Shown here one piece after another: positions 41,692-49,790 of a DNA stretch of 64,000 bases. Positions within the stretch are counted from its first letter, which is position 1; the number at the start of each line of letters is the position of its first letter. Position numbers and translations under genes: made by a program. The notes below the pieces were generated by a model that saw nothing but the letters and a program-made list of their open reading frames with translations, was not told the origin of the DNA and made no database searches. The stretch is from SZUA-309 sp965233675 (GTDB lineage Bacteria; Pseudomonadota; Gammaproteobacteria; Pseudomonadales; Azotimanducaceae), in assembly GCA_965233675.1 (NCBI GenBank), contig OZ247498.1, positions 3,782,001 through 3,846,000 of the forward strand, in the 5' to 3' direction.

Positions 41692-41703
41692 ACCTGCGGT
41701 AGT

Positions 41704-42210
41704 TCAACGCTTCCGGTTGAACACGCTGATCGTGAAGTTATGGCTGTGCTTTTCGTCCGCGGGAAAGGATTCTGCCCGAGCCTCTTCGAAATCGCTCCAG
41801 TCGAATTCGGGAAAGCTGGTATCGCCTTCGAGGTCTGCATGCACGGTGGTGCAGTAGAGCCTGGTCGCCACGGCGAGTGCCAGTTTGTAGATCTGGGCAC
41901 CGCCGGCAACCATGATCTCGTCCACCCCATCGATCTCACACTGGGCTCTCGCCGTTTTCAGCGCCTGAGCGAAGTTCTCCACCACCCGGATGCCTTCGCG
42001 GTCGTAACCTTGTTCACGGGTCATGACTATGTTGGTCCGTCCGGGCAGCGGCGCCTTCATGGATTCGAAGGTCTTTCGGCCCATGATCACGGGCTTTCCC
42101 ATGGTGGCGGCCATGAAGAACTGCATGTCTTTGGGCAATCGCCAGGGCAGGCTGTTGCCACGGCCGATTACGCGATTCTCGGCCATGGCCCAGATGAGAG
42201 AAATGTCCAG
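41704..42210 (-). CDS. folA: dihydrofolate reductase FolA, apparent CTG start
   Basis: Reduces dihydrofolate to tetrahydrofolate with NADPH, restoring folate used by ThyA. With the start at CTG 42210 the protein has 168 residues and begins DISLIWAMAENRVIG. It carries W23 and the catalytic D28 in LPWRLPKD, corresponding to W22/D27 in E. coli. The NADPH motif GRKTFES and AGGAQIYKLAL follow. No ATG, GTG or TTG lies at a suitable place. The next downstream ATG (codon 9) would remove the first beta strand, and an upstream ATG at 42270 would lie inside thyA. AGGAG at 42219-42223 is eight bases from the CTG. Confidence 0.9.
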   Translation of the reverse strand: MDISLIWAMAENRVIGRGNSLPWRLPKDMQFFMAATMGKPVIMGRKTFESMKAPLPGRTNIVMTREQGYDREGIRVVENFAQALKTARAQCEIDGVDEIMVAGGAQIYKLALAVATRLYCTTVHADLEGDTSFPEFDWSDFEEARAESFPADEKHSHNFTISVFNRKR

Positions 42211-42218
42211 TTGAGCGT

Positions 42219-42223
42219 CTCCT
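42219..42223 (-). promoter_or_regulatory. ribosome-binding site that decides the CTG start of folA
   Basis: On the minus strand the thyA stop TAG is followed at once by GGAG, giving the Shine-Dalgarno sequence AGGAG made partly from the thyA stop codon. It lies eight bases upstream of the CTG at 42210, the normal distance. The spacing to the next candidate, ATT at 42204, is 14 bases, which is too far. Confidence 0.6.
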
Positions 42224-43022
42224 AGACGGCGATGGGCGCCTTGATGGTGCCGTGGGGCTCGTAGCCGCACAGCTCGAAATCCTCGATGCTGAAACCGAAT
42301 ATGTCTTTCACATCCGGGTTCAGTTTCATGGTCGGCAGCGGACGCGGGTCCCGCGAGAGCTGCAGATCGGCCTGTTCAATGTGGTTGGCGTAGAGATGGG
42401 CGTCGCCGAAGGTATGCACGAAATCGCCCGGCGTCAGATCGCAGACCTGGGCCATCATCATGGTGAGCAGTGCATAGGAGGCGATGTTGAACGGCACCCC
42501 CAGAAAGAGATCGGCGCTGCGCTGATAAAGCTGGCAGGAGAGCCGGCCCTCCGCCACATAGAACTGAAACAGGGTATGACAGGGTGGCAGGGCCATGGTG
42601 TCCACCTCGGCCACATTCCAGGCACTGACGATATGTCGCCGGGAAGACGGATTGTTCCGGATGCTCGCAACCACCGCCTCAATCTGATCGATGCTGCCCT
42701 GTTCCGGTTGCGCGGCAGGCCAGGAGCGCCATTGGGAGCCGTAGACGGGCCCCAGGTTCCCTTCGGCATCCGCCCACTCATCCCAGATGTGCACGTTGTG
42801 ATCGAGCAGGTACTGAATGTTGGTGCTGCCCATGAGAAACCAGAGCAGTTCGTGGGTCACCAGGCGCATGGCGACCCGTTTGGTGGTCACCAGCGGAAAT
42901 CCCGCCGTAAGGTCGAAACGCATCTGATGACCGAACGTGCTGTAGGTGCCGGTGCCCGTCCGGTCTTCGCGGTAGACGCCGTGGTCACGAACGTGGCGGA
43001 GGAGATCCAGATATTGCTGCAT
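42222..43022 (-). CDS. thyA: thymidylate synthase ThyA
   Basis: Methylates dUMP to dTMP with methylene-THF, leaving dihydrofolate for FolA, encoded just downstream. The 266-residue protein (E. coli 264) starts MQQYLDLLRHVRDHG, with RTGTGTYSTFG, GPVYGSQWRSW, the nucleophile C148 in ALPPCHTLFQF, and RSADLFLGVPFNIASYA. The HTFGDAHLYANH block is also typical. Its TAG stop overlaps the folA ribosome-binding site. lgt lies upstream with 73 bases between, the usual lgt-thyA-folA order. Confidence 0.97.
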   Translation of the reverse strand: MQQYLDLLRHVRDHGVYREDRTGTGTYSTFGHQMRFDLTAGFPLVTTKRVAMRLVTHELLWFLMGSTNIQYLLDHNVHIWDEWADAEGNLGPVYGSQWRSWPAAQPEQGSIDQIEAVVASIRNNPSSRRHIVSAWNVAEVDTMALPPCHTLFQFYVAEGRLSCQLYQRSADLFLGVPFNIASYALLTMMMAQVCDLTPGDFVHTFGDAHLYANHIEQADLQLSRDPRPLPTMKLNPDVKDIFGFSIEDFELCGYEPHGTIKAPIAV

Positions 43023-43095
43023 AGTTTTTCGGGTTCGAGTCGATTGGGGCGGACGGGCTTTGACTTTCCACGTTTTCCAGGCTGAGCCGGGTCTG

Positions 43096-43935
43096 TCAGT
43101 TCCCTGTGGCAGGCGCGCTGCGGCCCCGGGCGTGGAAAACGAAAATCATACCAACGATGACCATGGGCAGCGACAGCAGTTGGCCCATGGTGAGCCATTC
43201 GAAGGCGATAAAACCCAGATGGCTGTCCGGTAGGCGGAAGAATTCGGTACAGAAACGCAGTGCCCCGTATCCGATCAGAAAGACGCCGGAGACCAGACCG
43301 GCCGGTTGCGGTCGGCTTGAAACCAGCCAGACCAGGGCAAACAGCAACACCCCCTCGGTAAAGGCCTGATACAGGGGCGACGGATGCCGCGCGAAGGCTT
43401 CCCATTCGCCGGTGCAGAGCGGGTTGATACTGCGGATGGCATCCGCCGAGCAGGGATAGATCAGACCGAACGCAGAGTCCGTCATCCGGCCCGGCAGTTC
43501 CGTGTTGGCGAAATTACCCAGCCGGCCGAAGCCGAGACCCAACGGCACCAGCGGCGCGATGAAGTCGCTGACCTGAAAGAATGTGCGTCCGGTGCGGTAT
43601 GCGAACCAGGCCAGGCCAAGCAGCGCACCGATCAGACCGCCATGGAAAGACATGCCGCCGTCCCAGATCCGGATCAGCCAGACCGGGTCACGCAGAAACT
43701 GCTCGAAACCGTAGAAGAAAACGTAGCCGAACCGGCCACCCAGAACGGCGCCCACCGCACCGTAAAAGACCACGTCGGATACCGCCTCCGGCGTCCAGCC
43801 GCTGCCGGGACGTTTTGCCCGCAGGCTACCCAGCCACCAGCAGGTGGCGAACGCCGCCAGATAGGCCAGTCCATACCAGCGCACGGCCAGCGGACCCAGG
43901 GAGATAATGATGGGATCGATATCGGGATAGTGCAT
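43096..43935 (-). CDS. lgt: prolipoprotein diacylglyceryl transferase Lgt
   Basis: Inner-membrane enzyme that transfers diacylglycerol from phosphatidylglycerol to the lipobox cysteine of prolipoproteins. The 279-residue protein has about seven hydrophobic helices. The signature GFGRLGNFANTELPGRMTD, the catalytic-region FHGGLIGALLG and the N-terminal WYGLAYLAAF are all present. Its start at 43935 is only nine bases from the divergent TANGO2 start, so each gene's promoter must lie at least partly within the other gene. Clients in the window include the DUF3012 protein and the S9 lipoprotein. Confidence 0.96.
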   Translation of the reverse strand: MHYPDIDPIIISLGPLAVRWYGLAYLAAFATCWWLGSLRAKRPGSGWTPEAVSDVVFYGAVGAVLGGRFGYVFFYGFEQFLRDPVWLIRIWDGGMSFHGGLIGALLGLAWFAYRTGRTFFQVSDFIAPLVPLGLGFGRLGNFANTELPGRMTDSAFGLIYPCSADAIRSINPLCTGEWEAFARHPSPLYQAFTEGVLLFALVWLVSSRPQPAGLVSGVFLIGYGALRFCTEFFRLPDSHLGFIAFEWLTMGQLLSLPMVIVGMIFVFHARGRSAPATGN

Positions 43936-43944
43936 GATAGCCGG

Positions 43945-44697
43945 ATGTGTCTCGTTCTATTTTCTTATCAGCCCGACTCGGATTTTCCGCTCATCGTCGC
44001 CGCAAACCGGGACGAATTCTACGCGCGCCCCGCCGAGAGCGCACATCATTGGCCGGATGCACCCGCAGTCTTCGCCGGGCGGGATCTTTCTGCCGGTGGC
44101 ACCTGGCTGGGCGTCACCACCAGCGGGCGTTTTGCCACCGTGACCAACTTTGCCGAAGAAAGTGGCGGCCCGGAGCCACCCCTTTCCCGTGGCGCCCTGG
44201 TCGGCGATTTCCTGATGGGCAGCGATTCGGCGCATCAGTTCGCACACCAGATTCACGGCGCCGACTATCGTGGTTTCAACCTGCTCACCTACGACGGCTC
44301 GAGCCTGGTTTACACCTCGAATCGGGGCTATACCGAAGATCTGGCTCCCGGCGTTTACGGTCTCGCCAACGCGGAACTGGGTGCAACCTGGCCCAAGGTG
44401 GTGTCCGGCCGGCAGGCCCTGGCCCGCATCGCCGACGCCCCGGACCTCGATCGTCTGATACGACTGCTGCACGACGACCATCAGCCGGATGATGCAGATC
44501 TGCCGAAGCGCGGCCGGCCTCTGGAACTGGAGCGTCGAGTGGCGCCCTGTTTCATCCGCGGCGAGGAGTACGGCACCCGGGCCAGCACCGCGGTGATCTA
44601 CGACGCGGAGGCTGGGGAAATTCTGTTCGCCGAGCAGCTTTACCTGCCCGGGGGCGAAGCAGCCGACTGTACGACGGAAACCCTCGCGCTCCGTTGA
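43945..44697 (+). CDS. NRDE/TANGO2-family protein
   Basis: A 250-residue protein of the NRDE (Ser-rich/TANGO2) family. It starts MCLVLF, then shows LIVAANRDEFYARP, the family name-giving NRDE motif, and GGTWLGVTTSGRFATVTNF, followed by GFNLLTYDGSSL and RASTAVIYDAEAGEILFAEQLYLP. The second-residue cysteine is conserved as in Ntn-hydrolase-like folds, which suggests processing to a terminal Cys. Mammalian TANGO2 has been linked to haem or lipid handling, but the bacterial role is unknown. It is divergent from lgt and convergent with ptsP (one base apart). Confidence 0.87.
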   Translation: MCLVLFSYQPDSDFPLIVAANRDEFYARPAESAHHWPDAPAVFAGRDLSAGGTWLGVTTSGRFATVTNFAEESGGPEPPLSRGALVGDFLMGSDSAHQFAHQIHGADYRGFNLLTYDGSSLVYTSNRGYTEDLAPGVYGLANAELGATWPKVVSGRQALARIADAPDLDRLIRLLHDDHQPDDADLPKRGRPLELERRVAPCFIRGEEYGTRASTAVIYDAEAGEILFAEQLYLPGGEAADCTTETLALR

Positions 44698-44698
44698 A

Positions 44699-46978
44699 TC
44701 AGTGGTGGGAGGGCAGTACCCGGCCCAGACCCGCCTTGTTCAACTGCTGGTGCATGAAGGCCTGCACCTCTTCCGCCGTATCCATCCGCAGCGCCCGGGC
44801 CAGCATGCGCCGCGCTTCCGAGCGTTTGATGTTGCGAATGATCCATTTCACTTTGGGCAGGTTCGTCTCGTTCATGGACAGCACCTGATAACCCATGGCC
44901 ATGAGCAGCACAGCACCGATCGGGTTTCCGGCCAGCTCACCGCAGATACCGAACTGAGTGTTCTCCGCCTGAGCCGCCTTCGCCACATCCCGGAGCGCGG
45001 CAAGCACCGCCGGATGGGTTTCATGGTAGAGATCGGCTACCCGCGGATTGTTCCGGTCGACGGCGAGCATGTACTGGGTCAGATCGTTTGAGCCTACCGC
45101 CAGGAAGTCCACCATGCCGGCCAGGCGCCGGGCCTGGTAGACGGCCGCCGGCACTTCCACCATGACGCCGATCTGCGGCTGCTTGACGTTCGCGCCCTCC
45201 TCCAGCACCTCCTGGTAGGCCCGTTCCACCAGCGCCATGGCCTCCTCCACTTCGGTGATGGATGTGATCATGGGCAGCATGATGCGCAGATCGCCTTCGA
45301 GTCCTTCGTTGGCCCGCAGCATGGCCCGGGCCTGCACCATGAAAATCTCCGGATGGTCCAGCGTCACGCGAATGCCGCGCCAGCCGAGAAAGGGATTCTC
45401 TTCCACAATGGGAAAATAGGAGAGCGCCTTGTCGCCGCCAACGTCCAGGGTCCGCATGGTCACCGGCTTGGGTTCGAAGGCTTCCATATGCTCCCGGTAA
45501 ATGGCGCGCTGCTCCTCCTCGGAGGGGAAACGATCCTGAGTCATGAACGGGATCTCGGTGCGGAACAGACCGATACCCTCCGCCCCCCGGTCCAGCGACC
45601 GGCCAACGCCGGTCAGACCGATGTTTACCCAGAGGCCGACCCGCCAGCCGTCCAGGGTCACGCCTTTGAAGTCCTTCAGCTCCTCCAGTTCTTCCGCCAG
45701 CTCCCGCTCGCCGGCGATCAGGGTCTCGTAGTGCTCCAGGGTGGCGGGGGATGGATTACAGATCACCTCACCGTAGAAGCCATCGACGATGAGCGGCTGG
45801 TTGTCGATATTCGCCACCGGGAAGTCGATCGCACCCATGATCGCGGGAATATCCAGGGACTGAGCCAGAATGGCCAGGTGTGAATTCACAGATCCACGCA
45901 CGGACACGATGGCGCGCAGCTTCTCGGCCGGCACTTCTGCCAGCATGCCCGGCGTCACCTCCTCACCCACCAGGATGGTGTCGTCCGGGAAGTGGATCTT
46001 CTTGGCCTTCAGGTCCTGCAGATAAGCCAGCACCCTGAGCCCCAGATCCTTGACGTCTGCACCCCGCTCCCGGAGATAGGGATCCTCCATGGCTTCGAAT
46101 CGGCGCATGTGCTCGTGGATCACCTGTTTCAGCGCCCCCTGTGCCCAGGAGCCTTTGCGCACCTTGTTCTTGATGTCGCCGGCCAGCGCGTTGTCATCCA
46201 GCATGTGCAGATAGACATCGAACAGGGCCAGTTCCTCCGCCGGGAGGCTGGCCTCGAACTGCTCGCTGATCCGCCGGATGTCTTCCCGTACGGATTCGAT
46301 GGCCCGGTCCAGCACGATGAGCTCGGTGCTGATGTCTTCGATGACCACATCGGTCACCGCTTCCAGACTGGCTGGCGGATGGATGAGCACGGCGGTGCCA
46401 ATGCTGATTCCCGGCGTACCGCCGACGCCGCGGAACATGGCATCAGCCCGTTCGAGTGCCGGCGCCATGTCGTTGGCGAACAGCTGCCTCATGTCGCCGG
46501 TGGCCTCTGCATGGCCGATCACGGTGGCGAGCTGAGCGGACAGCGTGACCAGGAAGGCCTCTTCGCTCTCATCGAACTTTCGCCTTTCCCGCTGCTGCAC
46601 GACCAGCACGCCGAGCACCTGCCGATGATCGATCACCGGCACGCCGAGGAAGGCGTGAAACGCGTCTTCACCGATCTCGGGCACCAGATGGAAGCGGGGA
46701 TGAACGGTGGCGTTGTTCAGATTGATCGGCTCCGCCCGCTCCGCCACCAGCCCCACCAGACCCTGGGTGAGATCCAGGCTGACATTCCCCACCGCATCCG
46801 TGTTCAGACCCTCATTGGCCGCAAAGAGCAGCTGGTCCTGATCACGGTTCATCAGGTAGACGGAGCAGACTTCAGTGCCGAGCGCGCTGCGTACATTGTG
46901 CACCAGCAGATCGAGCTGGGCCCGGAACGATCCGGCACCGGCAACGTCCTGAACAATACTGCGCAGGGTATTCAGCAT
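44699..46978 (-). CDS. ptsP: nitrogen PTS enzyme I, PtsP (EI-Ntr)
   Basis: First phosphotransfer protein of the nitrogen PTS, taking phosphate from PEP to NPr and PtsN. From ATG 46978 it has 759 residues. It has an N-terminal GAF domain (about 1-165), then the phosphohistidine domain with H367 in GSVNSHLAILA, then the PEP-binding barrel with RTEIPFM, LPMITSITEVEEA and GICGELAGNP. The frame stays open upstream for 45 codons, inside rppH, but the GAF N-terminus fits this ATG. The gene follows rppH with about 50 bases between, the usual rppH-ptsP order. Confidence 0.96.
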   Translation of the reverse strand: MLNTLRSIVQDVAGAGSFRAQLDLLVHNVRSALGTEVCSVYLMNRDQDQLLFAANEGLNTDAVGNVSLDLTQGLVGLVAERAEPINLNNATVHPRFHLVPEIGEDAFHAFLGVPVIDHRQVLGVLVVQQRERRKFDESEEAFLVTLSAQLATVIGHAEATGDMRQLFANDMAPALERADAMFRGVGGTPGISIGTAVLIHPPASLEAVTDVVIEDISTELIVLDRAIESVREDIRRISEQFEASLPAEELALFDVYLHMLDDNALAGDIKNKVRKGSWAQGALKQVIHEHMRRFEAMEDPYLRERGADVKDLGLRVLAYLQDLKAKKIHFPDDTILVGEEVTPGMLAEVPAEKLRAIVSVRGSVNSHLAILAQSLDIPAIMGAIDFPVANIDNQPLIVDGFYGEVICNPSPATLEHYETLIAGERELAEELEELKDFKGVTLDGWRVGLWVNIGLTGVGRSLDRGAEGIGLFRTEIPFMTQDRFPSEEEQRAIYREHMEAFEPKPVTMRTLDVGGDKALSYFPIVEENPFLGWRGIRVTLDHPEIFMVQARAMLRANEGLEGDLRIMLPMITSITEVEEAMALVERAYQEVLEEGANVKQPQIGVMVEVPAAVYQARRLAGMVDFLAVGSNDLTQYMLAVDRNNPRVADLYHETHPAVLAALRDVAKAAQAENTQFGICGELAGNPIGAVLLMAMGYQVLSMNETNLPKVKWIIRNIKRSEARRMLARALRMDTAEEVQAFMHQQLNKAGLGRVLPSHH

Positions 46979-47028
46979 GGACGGGTTGGCGCTTGGTTCG
47001 GATGCGGTGTGCGGCACAGGCGACGGAA

Positions 47029-47550
47029 TCAGGTAGCCGCGCGTTGTGCGGCGGACGAGCGTCGTTGGGAAACGTGGGTCATCAGATGCGGTGCGAGCTC
47101 CATCAGAGCACACCGGTACACGTCGCGCTTGAAGTCCACCACCTGACCCACCGGATACCAGTAGCTGACCCAGCGCCAGTGATCGAACTCGGGGACCTCG
47201 GTATGGTCCATCTGCACGCTCTGATCTTCACCGAGCATGCGCAGCAGGAACCATTTCTGCTTCTGGCCGACGAAGCCGGGGGATGAATTGTGCCGTCGCA
47301 TTCGTTTCGGCAGACGGTAGCGAAGCCAACCGTTGGTGCTGGCCAGAATTTCCACGCTCGGCGGCTTCAGCCCCACTTCCTCATAGAGTTCGCGGTACAG
47401 TGCATCCTCAACGGATTCCTGGGAATCGATACCACCCTGGGGGAACTGCCAGTGGTCCTGGCCGCCAACTCGCCGCGCCCAGAGCACCTGACCCCGATCG
47501 TTGGACAGCACGATGCCCACGTTCGGCCGGTACCCGTCGGCGTCTACCAT
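47029..47550 (-). CDS. rppH: RNA pyrophosphohydrolase RppH
   Basis: Removes pyrophosphate from the 5' end of mRNA and so starts RNase E-dependent decay. The 173-residue protein starts MVDADGYRPNVGIVL, with the Nudix box GX5EX7REUXEEXGU at 39-61 (E45, R53, E54, E57, E58, G60). The HWQFPQGG segment and WVSYWYPVGQVVDFKRDVYR complete the family pattern. AGGAAGGG lies upstream of ATG 47550. It is divergent from the YyaL-type gene and is followed by ptsP. Confidence 0.96.
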   Translation of the reverse strand: MVDADGYRPNVGIVLSNDRGQVLWARRVGGQDHWQFPQGGIDSQESVEDALYRELYEEVGLKPPSVEILASTNGWLRYRLPKRMRRHNSSPGFVGQKQKWFLLRMLGEDQSVQMDHTEVPEFDHWRWVSYWYPVGQVVDFKRDVYRCALMELAPHLMTHVSQRRSSAAQRAAT

Positions 47551-47642
47551 TGTGCCCTTCCTAGATTGTCCTCGAGGCGATTGAACCCTAAAGTCCTGAA
47601 GAATTCCAATTCCCCACCCGTACCGATGGAGAGAACGTCCCC

Positions 47643-49736
47643 GTGAGCACAGGACCAACCGATGGCAGGCTGAGCAACCGACTGGCTTCGGCGGCGAGCC
47701 CCTACCTGAAACAGCATGCGGACAACCCGGTGGCCTGGCAACCGTGGGACGATGAAGCCCTTGCGGCGGCACGCGAGGCCAGCAGGCCCATTCTCCTCTC
47801 TATCGGTTACTCAGCCTGCCACTGGTGCCACGTGATGGCACACGAGTCATTCGAAGACGAGGCGACCGCCACCGTGATGAACGCTCACTTCGTCAATATC
47901 AAGGTGGACCGGGAAGAGCGCCCGGACCTGGATAAGGTCTACCAGCTCGCCCATCAGCTGTTGACCCAGCAGACCGGCGGCTGGCCCCTGACGGCCTTTC
48001 TGGACCCGGACACCCTGCTGCCGTTTTTTGCCGGTACTTATTTTCCGAAAACGCCGCGTCATCAGCTGCCCGGCTTTACCGATCTACTGCTGCGGATCTC
48101 GGAAACCTTCCAGACCAGACGCGAAGAACTCGCCAGCCAGGGAGAGAAAGTCAGCGAGGTGCTCGAATCCCTGAACGCGCCTGTTGATGAAGCGGGGGCA
48201 ACGGGTGCTGCACCCGGGATGGCTCATATCCAGGCGGCCCATGAAATGCTGGCCGCCCAGTACGACACCAGCGAAGGAGGCTTCGGCACGGCACCCAAGT
48301 TCCCCATGCCGAGCACCCTCACCCGGGAACTCAGACACTGGGCCCTGAATACGGCGCTCGAGGACAGGCGGGAGACCCTGGACCGGGTCATGACCACCCT
48401 CACCCGGATGGCCCGGGGCGGCATCTTCGACCATCTGGGTGGCGGTTTCTTCCGCTACGCCACGGACCGCAAATGGATGATTCCGCACTTCGAGAAGATG
48501 CTCTACGACAATGGCCAGCTGCTTGGACTGTACGCCGAAGCGCTGTCGCTGGGGCCCGATCCCCTGTTCGAGGCCGCCCTCAGCGAAACCGCCGACTGGC
48601 TGATCCGGGAAATGCGGGACCCGGCCGGTGGTTTTTACTCGGCGCTGGACGCGGACTCCGAGGGGCAGGAGGGCCTTTACTATCTGTGGCGCAGAGACCA
48701 GGTGAAAAAGCTCACCAGTGAGACCGAATATCTGGTCCTGGAAACCCTGTACGGTCTGGACAAGCCGGCGAACTTCGAAGGCAAATGGAACCTCCACCGC
48801 TACGATGCCTGGCGTTCCGTGGTGGAACGATTGTCGCTGGATCGCGAAGAAGCGGATCGGGTGCTGGCCAGTGGCCGGCAGAAGCTTCTGAAGGCCAGGT
48901 CCGATCGAGTCCCGCCCGGGCTCGACAACAAGGTGCTGACCAGCTGGAACGGACTGGTGATCAGCGGCCTGGCCAGAGCCGGCACCCTGAGCGACAGAAC
49001 CGACTGGATCGATGCGGCGGCCCAGTGCGTAACGTTCATCCGTGAGGCTCTATGGGACGGTGAACGGCTGGCGGCAACCTGGACCGAGGGCAGTGTGGGC
49101 GGTGCGGGTTACCTGGATGACTACGCGAATCTGCTTCTCGGTCTGACCGATCTGCTGGCTGCCCACTGGCGGGCGGAAGACGCCCGGTTCGCCCTGGCGC
49201 TGGCCGAATCAGCACTCAATCACTACCAGGATGTGGATCAGGGCGGCTTCTTCTTCACCGCCCATGACCACGAAAATCTCATCTACCGCCCCAAGCCGAC
49301 GCTCGACGATGCACAGCCACCGGGCAACGGCGCCATGACCGAGGCGTTGATCCGGCTCGGCCACCTGTTCGGTGAACCCCGTTATCTGGACGCTGCCGCC
49401 GGTACGCTGGCCTGGGCCGAGCACCAGATACGACGCTACCCGGCCGGACACTGCACATTGCTGTCTGCTCTGGAGCTCGATCTGGTGGGCCCGGAGCAGA
49501 TCATCATCCGGGGCGATCGGGCGCAGATGGCGCCCTGGCTCAACGCCGCCCGAGCGGGCTATCACCCGGCCAGGGCCGTGTTCGGCATTCCCTGGGAAAT
49601 CACCGACGGTCTGCCTGCCTATCTGCCGAAGCTGGTCAGCGCGGAACAGCGGGACGGCGTGGTGGCCTACCGATGTCAGGGGATGTCCTGCTCACTGCCC
49701 TTGACGGACCTGGAGGCATTCAAAGCCAGTCTCTGA
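47643..49736 (+). CDS. YyaL/DUF255 thioredoxin-domain protein (spermatogenesis-associated 20-like)
   Basis: A 697-residue protein. The N-terminal thioredoxin-like domain carries CHWC (C59, C62) in SIGYSACHWCHVMAHESF, typical of the DUF255 family, plus TGGWPLTAFLDPD. The C-terminal half is an alpha/alpha toroid like glycoside hydrolases (GIFDHLGGGFFRYATDRKWMIPHFEKMLYDN), followed by HENLIYRPKPTLDDAQPPGNG. The start is GTG 47643 with GGAGAG about ten bases upstream. The biological role is uncharacterised. It is divergent from rppH and convergent with gcvPB (54 bases between). Confidence 0.92.
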   Translation: MSTGPTDGRLSNRLASAASPYLKQHADNPVAWQPWDDEALAAAREASRPILLSIGYSACHWCHVMAHESFEDEATATVMNAHFVNIKVDREERPDLDKVYQLAHQLLTQQTGGWPLTAFLDPDTLLPFFAGTYFPKTPRHQLPGFTDLLLRISETFQTRREELASQGEKVSEVLESLNAPVDEAGATGAAPGMAHIQAAHEMLAAQYDTSEGGFGTAPKFPMPSTLTRELRHWALNTALEDRRETLDRVMTTLTRMARGGIFDHLGGGFFRYATDRKWMIPHFEKMLYDNGQLLGLYAEALSLGPDPLFEAALSETADWLIREMRDPAGGFYSALDADSEGQEGLYYLWRRDQVKKLTSETEYLVLETLYGLDKPANFEGKWNLHRYDAWRSVVERLSLDREEADRVLASGRQKLLKARSDRVPPGLDNKVLTSWNGLVISGLARAGTLSDRTDWIDAAAQCVTFIREALWDGERLAATWTEGSVGGAGYLDDYANLLLGLTDLLAAHWRAEDARFALALAESALNHYQDVDQGGFFFTAHDHENLIYRPKPTLDDAQPPGNGAMTEALIRLGHLFGEPRYLDAAAGTLAWAEHQIRRYPAGHCTLLSALELDLVGPEQIIIRGDRAQMAPWLNAARAGYHPARAVFGIPWEITDGLPAYLPKLVSAEQRDGVVAYRCQGMSCSLPLTDLEAFKASL

Positions 49737-49790
49737 TTGGGCCTGGATACCTGCCGCCTGCGCACCCGCGTACGCCGTGCGGCTGACGGA

